Notes under the pieces: generated by a model
Told to the model about the DNA's origin: nothing
What the model saw: only the letters and a program-made list of their open reading frames with translations
Database searches by the model: none
Program-made: the position numbers and the translations under genes
Origin: Candidatus Poribacteria bacterium
GTDB lineage: Bacteria > Poribacteria > WGA-4E > WGA-3G
Reading direction: 5' to 3'
Assembly: GCA_009835515.1 (NCBI GenBank)
Contig: VXXH01000667.1
Coordinates: forward strand, 1 to 8,342
Length of the DNA stretch: 8,342 nucleotides
Shown: positions 1-6,518 of the stretch, piece by piece
Position numbering within the stretch: the first letter of the stretch is position 1
Layout of the letters: every line of letters begins with the position of its first letter

Positions 1-145
1 CAACATAACCATCAACCGCGTCAAGGAATAGGATCAAACCGATTAGCACAACAAGCAAAATGTCTAAGTATATGTGATATCCAAAGAGGGAAATCACAAC
101 AAAGGCGAGGATCAGGCGGAAGAGCGTAATCAAATTCGCAATCAT
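1..145 (-). CDS. CDP-alcohol phosphatidyltransferase family protein, N-terminal part (cut by window edge)
   Basis: The reverse strand reads from an ATG at 145-143 to the window edge, giving 48 residues. The start begins MIANLITLFRLILAF, the PgsA-type opening in which a short amphipathic N-terminus leads into the first membrane helix. A second hydrophobic stretch (about residues 29-41) runs into DAVDGYV, with D42, D45 and G46 forming the first half of the family motif DxxDG...AR...G...D...D. Those acidic residues bind the metal used in transferring a phosphatidyl group from a CDP-alcohol in the inner membrane. An AAGGAG ribosome-binding site lies at 153-158, 7 nt before the ATG, and fixes the start. 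The rest of the motif is outside the window, so the acceptor alcohol (glycerol phosphate, inositol or another) cannot be told. The gene is divergent from the arylsulfatase at 278 and probably unrelated to it in function. Confidence 0.8.
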   Translation of the reverse strand, partial: MIANLITLFRLILAFVVISLFGYHIYLDILLVVLIGLILFLDAVDGYV

Positions 146-213
146 GGTTTTACTCCTTTGCAGATCTGGATTTCCGGGCGTCATTTCTATGCGGGTTTCG
201 AGTCTATCTTTTA

Positions 214-242
214 ATAGTAGCATACTCAATCGCCAAAAGCAA
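214..242 (-). promoter_or_regulatory. Weak candidate sigma-70 promoter for the phosphatidyltransferase
   Basis: On the minus strand, TTGCTT (242-237) and TACTAT (219-214) are separated by 17 nt. Three of six and four of six positions match the -35 and -10 consensus. The position, about 70 nt upstream of the start codon, is reasonable, but the match is weak and could be chance in this AT-rich spacer. Confidence 0.25.
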
Positions 243-277
243 CATCAAATTATAAAAACGGAAGAGGTGCTTATTTT

Positions 278-1882
278 ATGAACGAAAACAGTAAACCTAA
301 TATTGTCCTCATTCTCAACGACGACATGGGTTTTTCCGACTTAGGCTGCTACGGTGGCGAAGTCCACACCCCGAATCTTGACCGGCTCGCCACTGGCGGG
401 CTGCGGTTTACGCAGTTTTACAATACCGCACGCTGCTGTCCCTCCCGTGCCTCCATGCTTACAGGGCTCCATCCGCACCAGACAGGTGTCGGACACATGA
501 TGGGCGACGACGGACTTGAGGGCTATCGTGGGGACCTCAATGACCGCTGCATCACTATTGCCGATGCAGTTCGTTCAGAAGGCTACGGCACGTATATGAG
601 CGGCAAATGGCACATCTCTCGCCACGCTGGTCCCGATGGTCCTAAACACAGTTGGCCCTGCCAACGCGGATTTGACGAGTACTACGGTATTATCACCGGT
701 GCCGCGAACTTCTGGAAACCGAATACCCTCACTCGAAATAACACGCGTATCCAGCACGATGAACTCCCCGAAGGCTATTTCTTCACGGATGCTGTTAGCG
801 ATGAAGCGGCGACGTATATCCGAAATCATACGGATAAGACACCGGAACGCCCATTCTTTACCTATGTCGCTTACACGGCACCACATTGGCCCCTGCACGC
901 CCACGAAGAAGATATTGCACCCTACAACGGACGTTTTGCCGCTGGATGGGACGAACTCCGAGAAGAACGACTCTCACGGATGCAGGAGATGGGAATTTTA
1001 GATGAATCCTGGCAGCTCACAGCACGTGATCCCTCCCAACTCCCTTGGACCGAAGCAGAATATAAGGAGTGGAATCAACGCCGCATGGAAGTCTACGCGG
1101 CACAAATCACTCGGATGGATGCAGGCATCGGGCGCATTATTAACACATTGGAAGAGACGGGACAACTCGATAACACGCTCATCCTGTTTTTAGCCGATAA
1201 CGGCGGTTGTGCTGAAGAACTCGGCGGCCCCCCGGCAATACGGGACAAGGGTTCACTCATCAGTACCGATACGACTTCTGATGGTCAACCCGTCTATCGG
1301 GGCAACGACCCCACCATCATGCCAGGTCCCGAAACGACTTATCAGAGTTACGGCGTGCCGTGGGCGAACCTATCCAATACACCGTTCCGATTGTACAAGC
1401 ATTGGGTACATGAAGGCGGAATTGCTACGCCGTTAATAGCGCATTGGCCAGATGCCATAAAGGCTGCCGGAGAATTACGGCATCAACCCGGACAACTCCC
1501 AGATATCATGGCAACATGCCTTGAGGTTTCAGGCGCAACTTATCCTGAAGAACACAACGGAAAACCAATTTTACCGTTAGAGGGAACAAGCTTAATGCCG
1601 ATTTTTGATGGAAAGAGTAACGGTAAAGACGTACTCTATTGGGAACATGAGGGGAATTGTGCAGTCCGACAAGATAACTGGAAACTCGTCTGTAAGTTCC
1701 CCGGTGATTGGGAACTCTACGATCTGGAAGCGGAACGGACGGAAATTAACGATCTCGCCCCTAAGCATCCACAGAAACTTGAAGAACTCACTGGACTTTA
1801 TCGAGATTGGGCGGATCGCTGTCTTATCTATCCGTGGGATAGACTCCAAGAACGCCGTAGACAGCGTCGCCACGAACGCTAA
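278..1882 (+). CDS. Arylsulfatase (formylglycine-dependent sulfatase family, Pseudomonas-arylsulfatase-like)
   Basis: This 534-residue one-domain sulfatase hydrolyses sulfate esters; the natural substrate is unknown. The modification motif is C-C-P-S-R, with C53 as the cysteine converted to formylglycine and R57 as its partner. Metal ligands are D15, D16, D307 and N308. Substrate and sulfate contacts are K110 and H112 (GKWH), H203 (APHW) and K374 (RLYKHWVHEGG). From memory, the Pseudomonas aeruginosa enzyme has these at 13, 14, 317, 318, 51, 55, 113, 115, 211 and 375 in a protein of about 536 residues, so the whole scaffold is preserved. There is no signal peptide, so it probably acts in the cytoplasm. 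A GAGGTG ribosome-binding site at 264-269 sits 8 nt before the ATG. The tail is odd: residues 521-534 contain seven arginines. A separate formylglycine-generating enzyme is required and is not in the window. The gene converges on the lactonase gene. Confidence 0.93.
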   Translation: MNENSKPNIVLILNDDMGFSDLGCYGGEVHTPNLDRLATGGLRFTQFYNTARCCPSRASMLTGLHPHQTGVGHMMGDDGLEGYRGDLNDRCITIADAVRSEGYGTYMSGKWHISRHAGPDGPKHSWPCQRGFDEYYGIITGAANFWKPNTLTRNNTRIQHDELPEGYFFTDAVSDEAATYIRNHTDKTPERPFFTYVAYTAPHWPLHAHEEDIAPYNGRFAAGWDELREERLSRMQEMGILDESWQLTARDPSQLPWTEAEYKEWNQRRMEVYAAQITRMDAGIGRIINTLEETGQLDNTLILFLADNGGCAEELGGPPAIRDKGSLISTDTTSDGQPVYRGNDPTIMPGPETTYQSYGVPWANLSNTPFRLYKHWVHEGGIATPLIAHWPDAIKAAGELRHQPGQLPDIMATCLEVSGATYPEEHNGKPILPLEGTSLMPIFDGKSNGKDVLYWEHEGNCAVRQDNWKLVCKFPGDWELYDLEAERTEINDLAPKHPQKLEELTGLYRDWADRCLIYPWDRLQERRRQRRHER

Positions 1883-1885
1883 TTT

Positions 1886-1917
1886 GTTGGGGCGGGTCTC
1901 AGTACCCGCCCATCAAC
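1886..1917. repeat. GC-rich hairpin between convergent genes
   Basis: A perfect 8-bp stem, GGGCGGGT (1890-1897) with ACCCGCCC (1904-1911), encloses a 6-nt loop (CTCAGT). After a 2-nt bulge (1912-1913) the stem extends by GTTG (1886-1889) with CAAC (1914-1917), giving 12 pairs in all. It occupies most of the 43-nt gap between the arylsulfatase stop at 1882 and the lactonase stop at 1926. It could act as a two-way transcription stop or an mRNA 3'-end protector. There is no T-run on either side, so it is not a standard intrinsic terminator. It may belong to a dispersed palindrome family; compare the similar element at 8294-8310. Confidence 0.6.
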
Positions 1918-1925
1918 GTAAAGAA

Positions 1926-3020
1926 CTAACCACACGCCAACATCTTCAAACAGACAGGTGTCGGCACCTCCGCTACATCCCCTGTCGCCTTCAACTCACC
2001 CGTTTCAGCGTCAATAGTGAACGTAACAACTGTATCAGTCCGCTGATTCGCCGCAAAGAGGAAGGTCCCTTCTGGATTCAGCCCGAAGTTTCGAGGTGCC
2101 TGCCCTTGTGTCGATTCAAAGCCGATAGAACTCAACATTCCGGTTTCCGCATCAATCGCGCAGATCGCAATGCTATCATGTCCACGGTTTGACCCGTACA
2201 AGAACTTCCCGGAAGGATGGACGTGGATATCGGCACAATGACTGGTGCCGTCGAAATCATCGGGGAGTGTGGAAATCGTTTGAAATTCAGTTAACGTTCC
2301 GGCTTTCGCGTCGTACCGAAAAGCTGTGAATGTAGAGTCTATCTCGTTAATTACATACGCATATTGACCGTTCGGATGGAAATCGAAGTGCCGAGGACCC
2401 GCACCGGGCTGCACACGCACCCACGGTTGCGTATTAGGCGTGAGTTTCCCATTTTTCGCATCTAATTGGTAGATGAGCACTTTATCAAGCCCGAGATCGG
2501 GTGAAAAAGCGTAACGATTCCCCGGATCAATCATGATCGCGTGCGCGTGCGGTTCCATCTGCCGTTGTGGATTGACACTGGATCCCTGATGCTGCACGAA
2601 ATCAGAGGCTTCACCGAGCCTGCCATCCGACGCAATCGGGAAAGCAGTGACGCTGCCACCACCGTAATTCGCTACGAGCAGACATTTACCAGTCGAATCC
2701 ACACTTAGATGACACGGGGCACCACCGCCGGTCGCGCGTTGGTTGAGGTAGCTAATCTCTCCTGTCTCTTTATGAATATAGAATGCCGTGACAGCACCAC
2801 TATCTTTGCCTTCAAACTCGCTAAGCTCGTTGACAGCATAGAGATATTGTCCGCTCGGGTGTATCTCTACAAACGATGGATTCTCAACGCCTGTTATTTT
2901 GCTGCTGTATTCCAAGGCACCCGTCGCTCCGTCTAAGCGGTAGACGTAAATCCCTTCGCTGTTTCCATCCGTATAGGTGCCGATGTAAACGAAATAGTCT
3001 TGGCTGTTCTGTTGTGCCAT
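1926..3020 (-). CDS. Lactonase, 6-phosphogluconolactonase-like seven-bladed beta-propeller
   Basis: The 364-residue protein has the length and pattern of the YbhE/Pgl-type lactonase family. It opens with YFVYIGTYT and GIYVYRLD (residues 9-30). The repeated blade signatures follow: HPSGQYLYAVNE (54-65), LLVANYGGGSVTAF (114-127), EPHAHAI (156-162), GAGPRHFDFHPNGQYAYVINE (206-226), HPSGKFLYGSNRGHDSI (268-284) and APRNF...LFAANQ (308-326). Family members hydrolyse sugar-acid lactones such as 6-phosphogluconolactone, though many homologues are unassigned. There is no signal peptide, so cytoplasmic action is likely. It is the last gene of the minus-strand sulfatase block, 14 nt after sulfatase B, and its ribosome-binding site overlaps that gene's stop codon. 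The placement suggests it opens a lactone made by oxidation of a desulfated sugar, but this is inference and the true substrate may not be phosphorylated. Confidence 0.85.
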   Translation of the reverse strand: MAQQNSQDYFVYIGTYTDGNSEGIYVYRLDGATGALEYSSKITGVENPSFVEIHPSGQYLYAVNELSEFEGKDSGAVTAFYIHKETGEISYLNQRATGGGAPCHLSVDSTGKCLLVANYGGGSVTAFPIASDGRLGEASDFVQHQGSSVNPQRQMEPHAHAIMIDPGNRYAFSPDLGLDKVLIYQLDAKNGKLTPNTQPWVRVQPGAGPRHFDFHPNGQYAYVINEIDSTFTAFRYDAKAGTLTEFQTISTLPDDFDGTSHCADIHVHPSGKFLYGSNRGHDSIAICAIDAETGMLSSIGFESTQGQAPRNFGLNPEGTFLFAANQRTDTVVTFTIDAETGELKATGDVAEVPTPVCLKMLACG

Positions 3021-3030
3021 TATTATTAAT

Positions 3031-3036
3031 CTCCTT
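3031..3036 (-). promoter_or_regulatory. Ribosome-binding site of the lactonase, overlapping the sulfatase B stop codon
   Basis: The minus strand reads TAAGGAG at 3037-3031. TAA is the stop of sulfatase B, and AAGGAG is a perfect Shine-Dalgarno sequence 10 nt before the lactonase ATG at 3020. Sharing two bases between stop and ribosome-binding site supports co-transcription and coupled translation of the two genes. Confidence 0.8.
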
Positions 3037-4645
3037 ATGAAACCTTAAGATGAATCGTTTTCTCTTCACTTTCACTATAGCCGATACGAATCGCTTTCGC
3101 GCGGACGCTTGTTTCGCCCTTTGGTAGACGTAACGGACCGGTATACAACCGCCAACGTGCATCATCGCCTTGCTCCGTCGTATAGGCAATGGATGCCCCT
3201 TGCGTGGAGCAGTGAAGTTGTAAAACAAGCGGAGCCGCCCATTCACCAACTCTATGCGCTACTTCTGTGCCGGGATGTTCGGCGTTAATCGGAATAAAAA
3301 TCGGTGCCGCCGTTTGCGGCTGCGTACCATCAGGATACCATGTTGCAACCATCTGCTCTTCAGGTATATTTCCCATATCGCCGAATTCGGATTGCCATGC
3401 TGCCAGTGTCCCGCGCATCCGTTCCAGCACATCTTGGTGTCCAGCGTCTTCTGCCAAATTGTTGAGTTCATACTTATCATTTTCGGTATCGTAGAGTTCT
3501 TCAGCCGGACGCGGCGAACGGAACATAACCGCCTGATCCCCCTCTAATTCACCCGCGGCGTACAACCGCCACATCTCCTGCATGACCGGATGCCGATTGC
3601 GATATGGAATCCAAAGCAGATACGGCTTTTCAGGGTAGTAATTTTTGATGTATTTATACCGCTTATCTCGCACAGCGCGCACCATATCGTAAGATTCATC
3701 GTACCGATCGCGTGTTGCGAAGATATAGTCGCGTGCTACCTTCTCCGGTCCGAGAAACGGTTGCCCCTGTAGATGTGTCGGTGCCTGCACATCACAGAGT
3801 GAAAGCACGGTTGGTCCGAGGTCAATTAAACTCACGAGTTGTTCGCTTGCACTACCAGGATTCAGTGTGCCGGGCCAGCGGACGATCAATGGGATACGGA
3901 TACCGGCATCGTAGGGCCACCGTTTTCCGCGCGGAAGTCCTTCACCGTGGTCGCTCCAAAGAAAAACGATGGTATTTTCCGCAAGCCCATCTTCTTCGAG
4001 TTGATCTAACAACTTACCAACGCGGGCATCGGCAGTCGCAAGGTTATCGTATTGGCGCGCCAATGCCTGCCTCGCTTTCGGCGTATCCGGCAGGTAGGGC
4101 GGTAACTGTACGTCATCGGGATTCGTAGTCGTCGTCAGTGGACGATTCTCGCGTTCCCACATGCCGCTTTCGTGCGTAACAGTCGGGTTGAACACCGAAA
4201 AGAAGGGTTGTCCTGCGTCGCGGTTCCGCCAGTGGGCGGTGTTGTCGCTTTCATCCCACGCTGTGATAGGGGGTGTGAACTGGTAATCGGTTTTGCTATT
4301 GTTCGTACAGTAATAGCCCGCGCCTCTGAGATATTCCGTGAAAGTCTTGACATAAGGCGGTGGTACAGCGGAATACGGTGTCGGCATGTCGGGCGTGTTT
4401 AGGTTCGTATGCCGTGTCCGCATGTGGTGCGTACCGATGGAGGTCTGGTACATACCGGTAATAATTGCAGAACGGCTCGGGGCACAGACCCCGGCAGTTG
4501 AAAACGCATTCGGAAACCGACATCCGCCTGCAGCGAGGCGGTCAATATTCGGGGTGCGAGCGATTGGGTCGCCATAACAACCGAATCGCGGTGTTGTATC
4601 CTCTAACGAGATCCAAAGAATGTTCGGACGGTCTGATGTATTCAT
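3035..4645 (-). CDS. Sulfatase B, heparan-N-sulfatase (SGSH)-like, with C-terminal chitobiase/Fn3-associated-type domain
   Basis: The 536-residue protein carries C54-A-P-S-R58, with C54 predicted to become formylglycine. Other active-site residues are E15 and D16 (the first metal Asp replaced by Glu), K118 in NNSKTDYQF, H158 in THES, D232-H233 in SDHGEG, and K241. The stretch from LPPYLPDTPKARQALARQYD (181-200) to the SDHG motif resembles human N-sulfoglucosamine sulfohydrolase. Residues of about 470-536 form a small beta domain like the CHB_HEX_C/Fn3-associated family, probably a substrate-side module. There is no signal peptide, so cytoplasmic removal of sulfate from imported sugars is likely. 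The frame is open upstream to 4687, but I chose the ATG at 4645. It matches the paralogue's start, has GGGAG 5 nt upstream, and lies downstream of a promoter whose spacer contains the alternative start. Substrate is not provable; an O-sulfatase role is possible. Confidence 0.92.
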   Translation of the reverse strand: MNTSDRPNILWISLEDTTPRFGCYGDPIARTPNIDRLAAGGCRFPNAFSTAGVCAPSRSAIITGMYQTSIGTHHMRTRHTNLNTPDMPTPYSAVPPPYVKTFTEYLRGAGYYCTNNSKTDYQFTPPITAWDESDNTAHWRNRDAGQPFFSVFNPTVTHESGMWERENRPLTTTTNPDDVQLPPYLPDTPKARQALARQYDNLATADARVGKLLDQLEEDGLAENTIVFLWSDHGEGLPRGKRWPYDAGIRIPLIVRWPGTLNPGSASEQLVSLIDLGPTVLSLCDVQAPTHLQGQPFLGPEKVARDYIFATRDRYDESYDMVRAVRDKRYKYIKNYYPEKPYLLWIPYRNRHPVMQEMWRLYAAGELEGDQAVMFRSPRPAEELYDTENDKYELNNLAEDAGHQDVLERMRGTLAAWQSEFGDMGNIPEEQMVATWYPDGTQPQTAAPIFIPINAEHPGTEVAHRVGEWAAPLVLQLHCSTQGASIAYTTEQGDDARWRLYTGPLRLPKGETSVRAKAIRIGYSESEEKTIHLKVS

Positions 4646-4650
4646 CACAA

Positions 4651-4656
4651 CTCCCT
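4651..4656 (-). promoter_or_regulatory. Ribosome-binding site that fixes the sulfatase B start
   Basis: The minus strand reads AGGGAG at 4656-4651, 5 nt before the ATG at 4645. The same site at the same distance precedes sulfatase C (6345-6340), within an identical 17-nt stretch at 4647-4663 and 6336-6352. The upstream ATG at 4687 has no comparable site and falls inside the promoter. Confidence 0.75.
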
Positions 4657-4668
4657 GTTTTTGACAAG

Positions 4669-4697
4669 ATTGTACCCCAAACAGCACTTTAAGTCAA
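4669..4697 (-). promoter_or_regulatory. Sigma-70-type promoter of sulfatase B
   Basis: On the minus strand, TTGACT (4697-4692), a 17-nt spacer and TACAAT (4674-4669) each match five of six consensus positions. Transcription would begin near A4662, leaving a leader of only about 17 nt that holds the ribosome-binding site. The same arrangement precedes sulfatase C, and the spacer has diverged while both boxes and their distance are kept. This gives B its own promoter in the 78-nt gap after C. Confidence 0.75.
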
Positions 4698-4723
4698 TAG
4701 AGTGTCTAAGCATTCAGGGGCAT

Positions 4724-6334
4724 TTAGTTGTCTGAAACTGTGAATCTTAGCGATTTTTCATCGCTCTCTTTGTAACCGATCCGAATCGCTTTTGCTCTTA
4801 TAACGGTTTCACCTTTCGGTAAACGCAAAGGTTCTGTATACAACTGCCATCGGGCATCTGCACCTTGTTCGGTTGTATACGCAATTGAGGCACCTTGTGT
4901 TGAACAATGGAGTTGCAGAAACAGCGGGGCGTCCCATTCTCCATCTTCGTGAGCAGGTTCCATACCAGGGTTAGACGCGTTAATCGGAATGAAAAGTGGT
5001 GATGCCGTTTCGGGTTGTGTGCCGTTAGGATACCATTTCGCCACCATCTGTTCTTCAGATATATTCCCCATATCCCCGAATTCAGTTTGCCATGCTGTCA
5101 ACGTTTCTCGCATCCGTGTAAGCACATTTGCATGCCCTGTATCCTCTGCTAAGTTGTTGAGTTCATACTTGTCATTTTCCACATCGTAGAGCTCCTCAGC
5201 GGGGCACGGTGATTGGAACATGACCAATTGATCTCCCTCTAATTTGCCTTCGGTATGAAGTCGCCACATCTCCTGCATCACGGGATGGCTATTGCGGTAA
5301 GGATCCCAGCGGAGATACGGCTTTTCGGGATAATAATTTCGGATGTATTTATACTTCTTATCCCGCACAGCACGCAGCATGTGATACGATAAATCAAGGC
5401 GGTCCCGCGTCGCAAAAATATATTCACGTTCTACTTTTTCTGATCCAAGGAAAGGTTGCCCGTGTAGGTGCTGCGGTGCTTGAACACCACATAACGAAAG
5501 CACTGTGGGACCGAGGTCAATCAAACTCACCAATTGATCGCTTTCACTCCCTGGATGAAGTGCTTCGTGCCAACGCACAATCAATGGAATTCGGATCCCC
5601 GCATCATAGGGCCACCGTTTACCGCGCGGGAGTCCTTCACCGTGGTCGCTCCAAATAAAGACAATGGTATTTTCAGCGAGGCCGTCCTCTTCGAGTTGAT
5701 CTAACAACTCTCCGACACGCGCATCGGCTGTGGCGAGGTTATCGTACTGTCGAGCCAATGCGGCACGGGCTTTAGGTGTATCTGGTAAATAAGGTGGTAG
5801 TTCCACGTCATCTGGATTTGTGGTCAGCGGACGATCTTCCTTTTCCCACATACCGCTTTCGTGTGTAACGGTTGGGTTAAAAACGGAAAAGAAGGGTTGC
5901 CCTTCCGCACGATTTCGCCAGTGTCCTTGATTGCTATTGTCATCCCACGCTGTGATAGGGGGTGTAAACTGATAGTCTGTTTTACTATTATTGGTGCAAT
6001 AATAGCCTGCCCCTCTCAGGTATTCGGTGAAGGTTTTCACATAAGGTGGCGGAACAGCAGAATACGGCGTAGGCAGGTTAGGTGTACTTGGGTCTGTATG
6101 CGTTGTCCGATGGTGATGTGTTCCGATGGAAGTCTGGTACATACCGGTGATAATAGCGGAACGACTCGGGGCACAGACCCCAGCAGTCGAAAACGCATTT
6201 GGAAACCGACATCCGCCTGCAGCGAGCCGGTCAACGTTCGGTGTACGCGCAAGCGTGTCCCCGTAGCAACCGAATCGCGGTGTTGTATCCTCTAACGAAA
6301 TCCAAAGAATGTTCGGACGGTCTGACGTGTTCAT
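4724..6334 (-). CDS. Sulfatase C, heparan-N-sulfatase (SGSH)-like, tandem paralogue of sulfatase B
   Basis: The 536-residue protein aligns with sulfatase B over its full length. By hand count about 85 residues differ (roughly 84% identity). There is one 2-residue deletion near 172 and two extra residues at the C-terminus. All active-site residues are kept: E15, D16, C54-A-P-S-R58, K118, H158, D230, H231 and K239, as is the C-terminal chitobiase/Fn3-associated-type domain (about 468-536). Differences cluster at residues 75-90, directly after the formylglycine helix, at 132-146, and around 258-268, which are plausible substrate-facing loops. It is first in the minus-strand block, with its own promoter and a GGGAG site 5 nt before the ATG. 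No signal peptide is seen. The two copies probably act on related but different sulfated sugars, or at different sulfate positions; that is inference. Confidence 0.92.
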   Translation of the reverse strand: MNTSDRPNILWISLEDTTPRFGCYGDTLARTPNVDRLAAGGCRFPNAFSTAGVCAPSRSAIITGMYQTSIGTHHHRTTHTDPSTPNLPTPYSAVPPPYVKTFTEYLRGAGYYCTNNSKTDYQFTPPITAWDDNSNQGHWRNRAEGQPFFSVFNPTVTHESGMWEKEDRPLTTNPDDVELPPYLPDTPKARAALARQYDNLATADARVGELLDQLEEDGLAENTIVFIWSDHGEGLPRGKRWPYDAGIRIPLIVRWHEALHPGSESDQLVSLIDLGPTVLSLCGVQAPQHLHGQPFLGSEKVEREYIFATRDRLDLSYHMLRAVRDKKYKYIRNYYPEKPYLRWDPYRNSHPVMQEMWRLHTEGKLEGDQLVMFQSPCPAEELYDVENDKYELNNLAEDTGHANVLTRMRETLTAWQTEFGDMGNISEEQMVAKWYPNGTQPETASPLFIPINASNPGMEPAHEDGEWDAPLFLQLHCSTQGASIAYTTEQGADARWQLYTEPLRLPKGETVIRAKAIRIGYKESDEKSLRFTVSDN

Positions 6335-6358
6335 TACAACTCCCTGTTTTTGGTAATG

Positions 6359-6387
6359 ATTCTACTTCAAATTCCGATTTAAGTCAA
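6359..6387 (-). promoter_or_regulatory. Sigma-70-type promoter of sulfatase C
   Basis: On the minus strand, TTGACT (6387-6382), a 17-nt spacer and TAGAAT (6364-6359) match five of six positions in each box. It is the counterpart of the sulfatase B promoter, with a different spacer sequence of the same length. It probably drives the block C-B-lactonase, with a leader of under 25 nt before the ATG at 6334. Confidence 0.75.
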
Positions 6388-6392
6388 TAGGA

Positions 6393-6421
6393 TTGCAAAA
6401 GGCTGAGAAGTGTGTTAGAAT
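6393..6421 (+). promoter_or_regulatory. Sigma-70-type promoter of the TolB-like gene
   Basis: TTGCAA (6393-6398), a 17-nt spacer and TAGAAT (6416-6421) form a good promoter pointing right. A start near 6428 would leave a leader of about 90 nt before the ATG at 6519. Its -35 box is only 5 nt from the -35 box of the leftward sulfatase C promoter, so the two are back to back and could share a regulator or compete for polymerase. Confidence 0.55.
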
Positions 6422-6518
6422 TGGTACAAATTAAAGGCATCGCTATGCAAATCAAACCTTATTTCCTACCTAAAAACCAAATATTATAAAGGACTTCGAA
6501 TCTGAGAGAGGCAATACT

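Larger units (their letters stand above)
3035..6390 (-). repeat. Tandem gene duplication: two sulfatase units with their promoters
   Basis: Units 3035-4700 and 4724-6390 are direct repeats of about 1.67 kb, each holding a whole sulfatase gene plus 55-56 nt upstream. Outside the coding region the shared blocks are ACAACTCCCTGTTTTTG (4647-4663; 6336-6352) and TTTAAGTCAATAG (4688-4700; 6378-6390). Similarity fades beyond these. The duplication therefore copied the promoter as well as the gene, and divergence at the protein level shows it is not recent. Confidence 0.85.

Noticed and set aside
158..277. A sigma-70 promoter for the arylsulfatase at 278
   Set aside because: Several AT-rich hexamers exist (around 212-217, 218-223 and 250-256), but none has a convincing -35 box at 16-18 nt.
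575..904. Long antisense and alternate-frame open frames within the sulfatase, lactonase, TolB-like and PhyH genes (for example 575-904 minus, 636-1001 plus, 3712-4128 plus, 5861-6295 plus)
   Set aside because: They are low-complexity translations with no recognisable family features and lie wholly inside or across strongly supported genes.
1605..2192. Open frame of 195 codons spanning the arylsulfatase end and the lactonase end
   Set aside because: It crosses the hairpin and two well-supported genes in other frames, and its translation resembles no family.
4646..4687. 14-residue N-terminal extension of sulfatase B
   Set aside because: The extra start lies inside the promoter spacer, lacks a ribosome-binding site, and is absent from the paralogue, whose ATG has the same AGGGAG at the same distance as the ATG at 4645.
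4700..4726. Intrinsic terminator between sulfatase C and sulfatase B
   Set aside because: No stable GC stem followed by a T-run is present in the 78-nt gap, so read-through from C into B remains likely.
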